Source: Opisthocomus hoazin (lineage: Eukaryota; Chordata; Aves; Opisthocomiformes; Opisthocomidae). From it: DNA of 64,000 bases. The translations under genes were made by a program, and so were the position numbers. The stretch spans positions 10,364,531 through 10,428,530 of the forward strand of contig NC_134422.1 of NCBI RefSeq assembly GCF_030867145.1. The letters run 5' to 3'. The notes below the pieces were generated by a model, which was not told the origin of the DNA, ran no database searches, and worked only from the letters and a program-made list of their open reading frames with translations. Positions 63,342-64,000 of the stretch are shown here, in pieces. The stretch's first letter is position 1. Each line of letters begins with the position of its first letter.

Positions 63342-63813
63342 GTTTCATCTCTCACATGAGTAGCCCTTAAAAGCACGTTACACGGGATGAACCCTCTGCA
63401 GCTCACACAGCGACCGTTCCGCGGGTAGCTCTGCGTGGCAGCACGGCCTCCCACCGCCCGCAGCCTCCCGGCTTCCCGGGAAGCGGGGCATGGGGGGGGC
63501 ACCGGCGGGAAGGGCCGCCCCGCCCGCCGCCGGAGGGCAACGCCGCCGGGCAAACGGGTGCCGCGGGGCGAGGGGCTGTCCGCGGCGGAGGCGGCGGCCC
63601 GCTCTCTCAGGGAGGACGCGGGAACGGCGGCCCGGGGCAAGAGGCGCGGCCCCGATAGCGGCGGGAACCCAGGCGCTGTGTCCGCCGGGCCGCCAGAGGC
63701 CGCTGCGGGCCGCCCATCAGACCTCGCGGGCGGCGGAGGAGGGGAGGTTCCGGCGGGGCCCGGAAGCGCCGCGCCGCTCGGTGTCCCCACGTGTGGCCGG
63801 CGGGGCGGCGGCG

Positions 63814-63931
63814 ATGTCGGTGCCGGTGGCCGTCAGGAACCTGCCCATGCGGCTGCTCCGCAGGAAGATCCATAAGCGTAACCTGAAGCTGCGACAGCGC
63901 AACCTGAAGCTGCGGGCGGCAGAGGGGGCAG
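63814..63931 (+). CDS. First coding exon of an unidentified rightward gene (partial)
   Basis: The ATG at 63814 sits in a fair Kozak context (GCGGCGGCG before it, G at -3). The frame encodes MSVPVAVRNLPMRLLRRKIH, then a strongly basic stretch with a near-perfect repeat, KRNLKLR followed by QRNLKLR, and then RAAEGA. The frame stays open to the window end. A good splice donor, GGGGGCAG|GTGCGG, lies at 63931/63932, and the sequence beyond it turns into low-complexity G/C text, so I end the exon there. The basic N-terminus would suit a nuclear or nucleolar targeting or nucleic-acid-binding segment, or a mitochondrial presequence; this is inference. I do not recognise the family. The codon pattern differs clearly from the overlapping GC-rich shadow frames. 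Confidence 0.55.
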
Positions 63932-63937
63932 GTGCGG
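63932..63937 (+). other. Probable splice donor of intron 1
   Basis: CAG|GTGCGG matches the 5' splice-site pattern moderately well (CAG exon end, GT, then less typical GCGG). It is chosen because coding-like text ends here and low-complexity G/C begins. If it is wrong, the exon continues in frame at least to 64000. Confidence 0.5.
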
Positions 63938-63938
63938 C

Positions 63939-63970
63939 GGGGCCGGGCCGGGGCCGGGGCCGGGCGGGCC
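63939..63970 (+). repeat. Short GGGGCC-type tract in inferred intron 1
   Basis: Imperfect G4C2 units run in sequence: GGGGCC, GGGCC, GGGGCC, GGGGCC, GGGC, GGGCC. The closely spaced G-runs could form a G-quadruplex on the + strand. The tract starts only a few bases after the inferred splice donor. Confidence 0.85.
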
Positions 63971-64000
63971 TGCGGAGCCTCTCCCGGGCTGAGCGGTGGC

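Larger units (their letters stand above)
63411..64000 (+). promoter_or_regulatory. CpG island promoter, TATA-less
   Basis: The sequence changes abruptly from AT-rich to very GC- and CpG-dense at about 63411 and stays so to the window end. No TATA box is visible. Sites seen: ETS-like CCGGAAGCG at 63760-63768, E-box CACGTG at 63788-63793 (about 20 bp before the ATG), and a perfect 14-bp palindrome GCTTCCCGGGAAGC at 63471-63484 containing TTCCCGGGAA. Such composition is typical of broadly expressed vertebrate genes. It may also drive a divergent transcript. The transcription start cannot be fixed from sequence alone. Confidence 0.85.

Noticed and set aside
63284..63875. A 168-codon minus frame and a 146-codon plus frame in the CpG island.
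   Set aside because: GC-rich DNA lacks stop codons, and both frames are low-complexity A/P/G/R text. The plus frame is out of phase with the better-supported exon at 63814.
1..64000. tRNA, rRNA, snRNA, CRISPR arrays, operons, phage or plasmid features.
   Set aside because: No cloverleaf with A/B boxes, no direct-repeat/spacer array and no prokaryotic gene organisation was seen. The window is eukaryotic.

Overview
The window looks like vertebrate, and specifically avian, nuclear DNA. Seven separate stretches are fragments of the chicken-repeat 1 (CR1) LINE. They show its typical 5' truncation, its reverse-transcriptase/C-terminal ORF2 text, and its short tail of ATTCTATG-like repeats. Two solo LTRs resemble families that I recognise from memory as widespread in bird genomes. 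The base composition (AT-rich, intron/desert-like for about 62 kb, then an abrupt CpG island) also fits a bird chromosome. Nothing bacterial, phage, CRISPR or operon-like is present.

Layout: (1) 1-463, 3' part of an antisense CR1 cut by the window edge. (2) 464-15669, AT-rich unique non-coding DNA with a few small repeats, possible ancient SINE remnants, a possible very old reverse-transcriptase relic near 3.07 kb, and an ATTA-rich segment near 9.8-10.0 kb. (3) 15670-15852, a pure (GGAA)n microsatellite of about 45 uninterrupted units. (4) 16762-17476, antisense CR1. (5) 22411-23264, solo LTR with an ACAT target duplication. (6) 24229-25230, sense CR1 with an open 300-codon ORF2 C-terminal part. 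(7) 39320-40971, the longest but most decayed CR1. (8) 41474-42629, a 1.16-kb solo LTR whose U3 is an array of degenerate repeats. (9) 42630-62640, non-coding with two small CR1 pieces (56.1 and 58.6 kb), a perfect hairpin at 48.45 kb and AT palindromes at 49.8-49.9 kb. (10) 62641-63341, a GC-rich CR1 with a 40-bp insertion. (11) 63411-64000, a CpG island holding a TATA-less promoter and the first coding exon of a rightward gene (ATG at 63814, probable splice donor after 63931). A short GGGGCC-type tract lies just inside the inferred first intron.

The only cellular gene I can support is that partial one at the right edge. I cannot name it. The rest is intergenic or possibly intronic DNA shaped by retroelement insertion. 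The many short open frames elsewhere show no recognisable domains, so I do not annotate them as genes. I found no convincing new biological system. The items most worth a second look are the right-edge promoter/exon/GGGGCC cluster, the GGAA tract, the F-to-S change in the reverse-transcriptase motif shared by two CR1 copies, the repeat-built U3 of the 41.5-kb LTR, and the small insertion in the last CR1.
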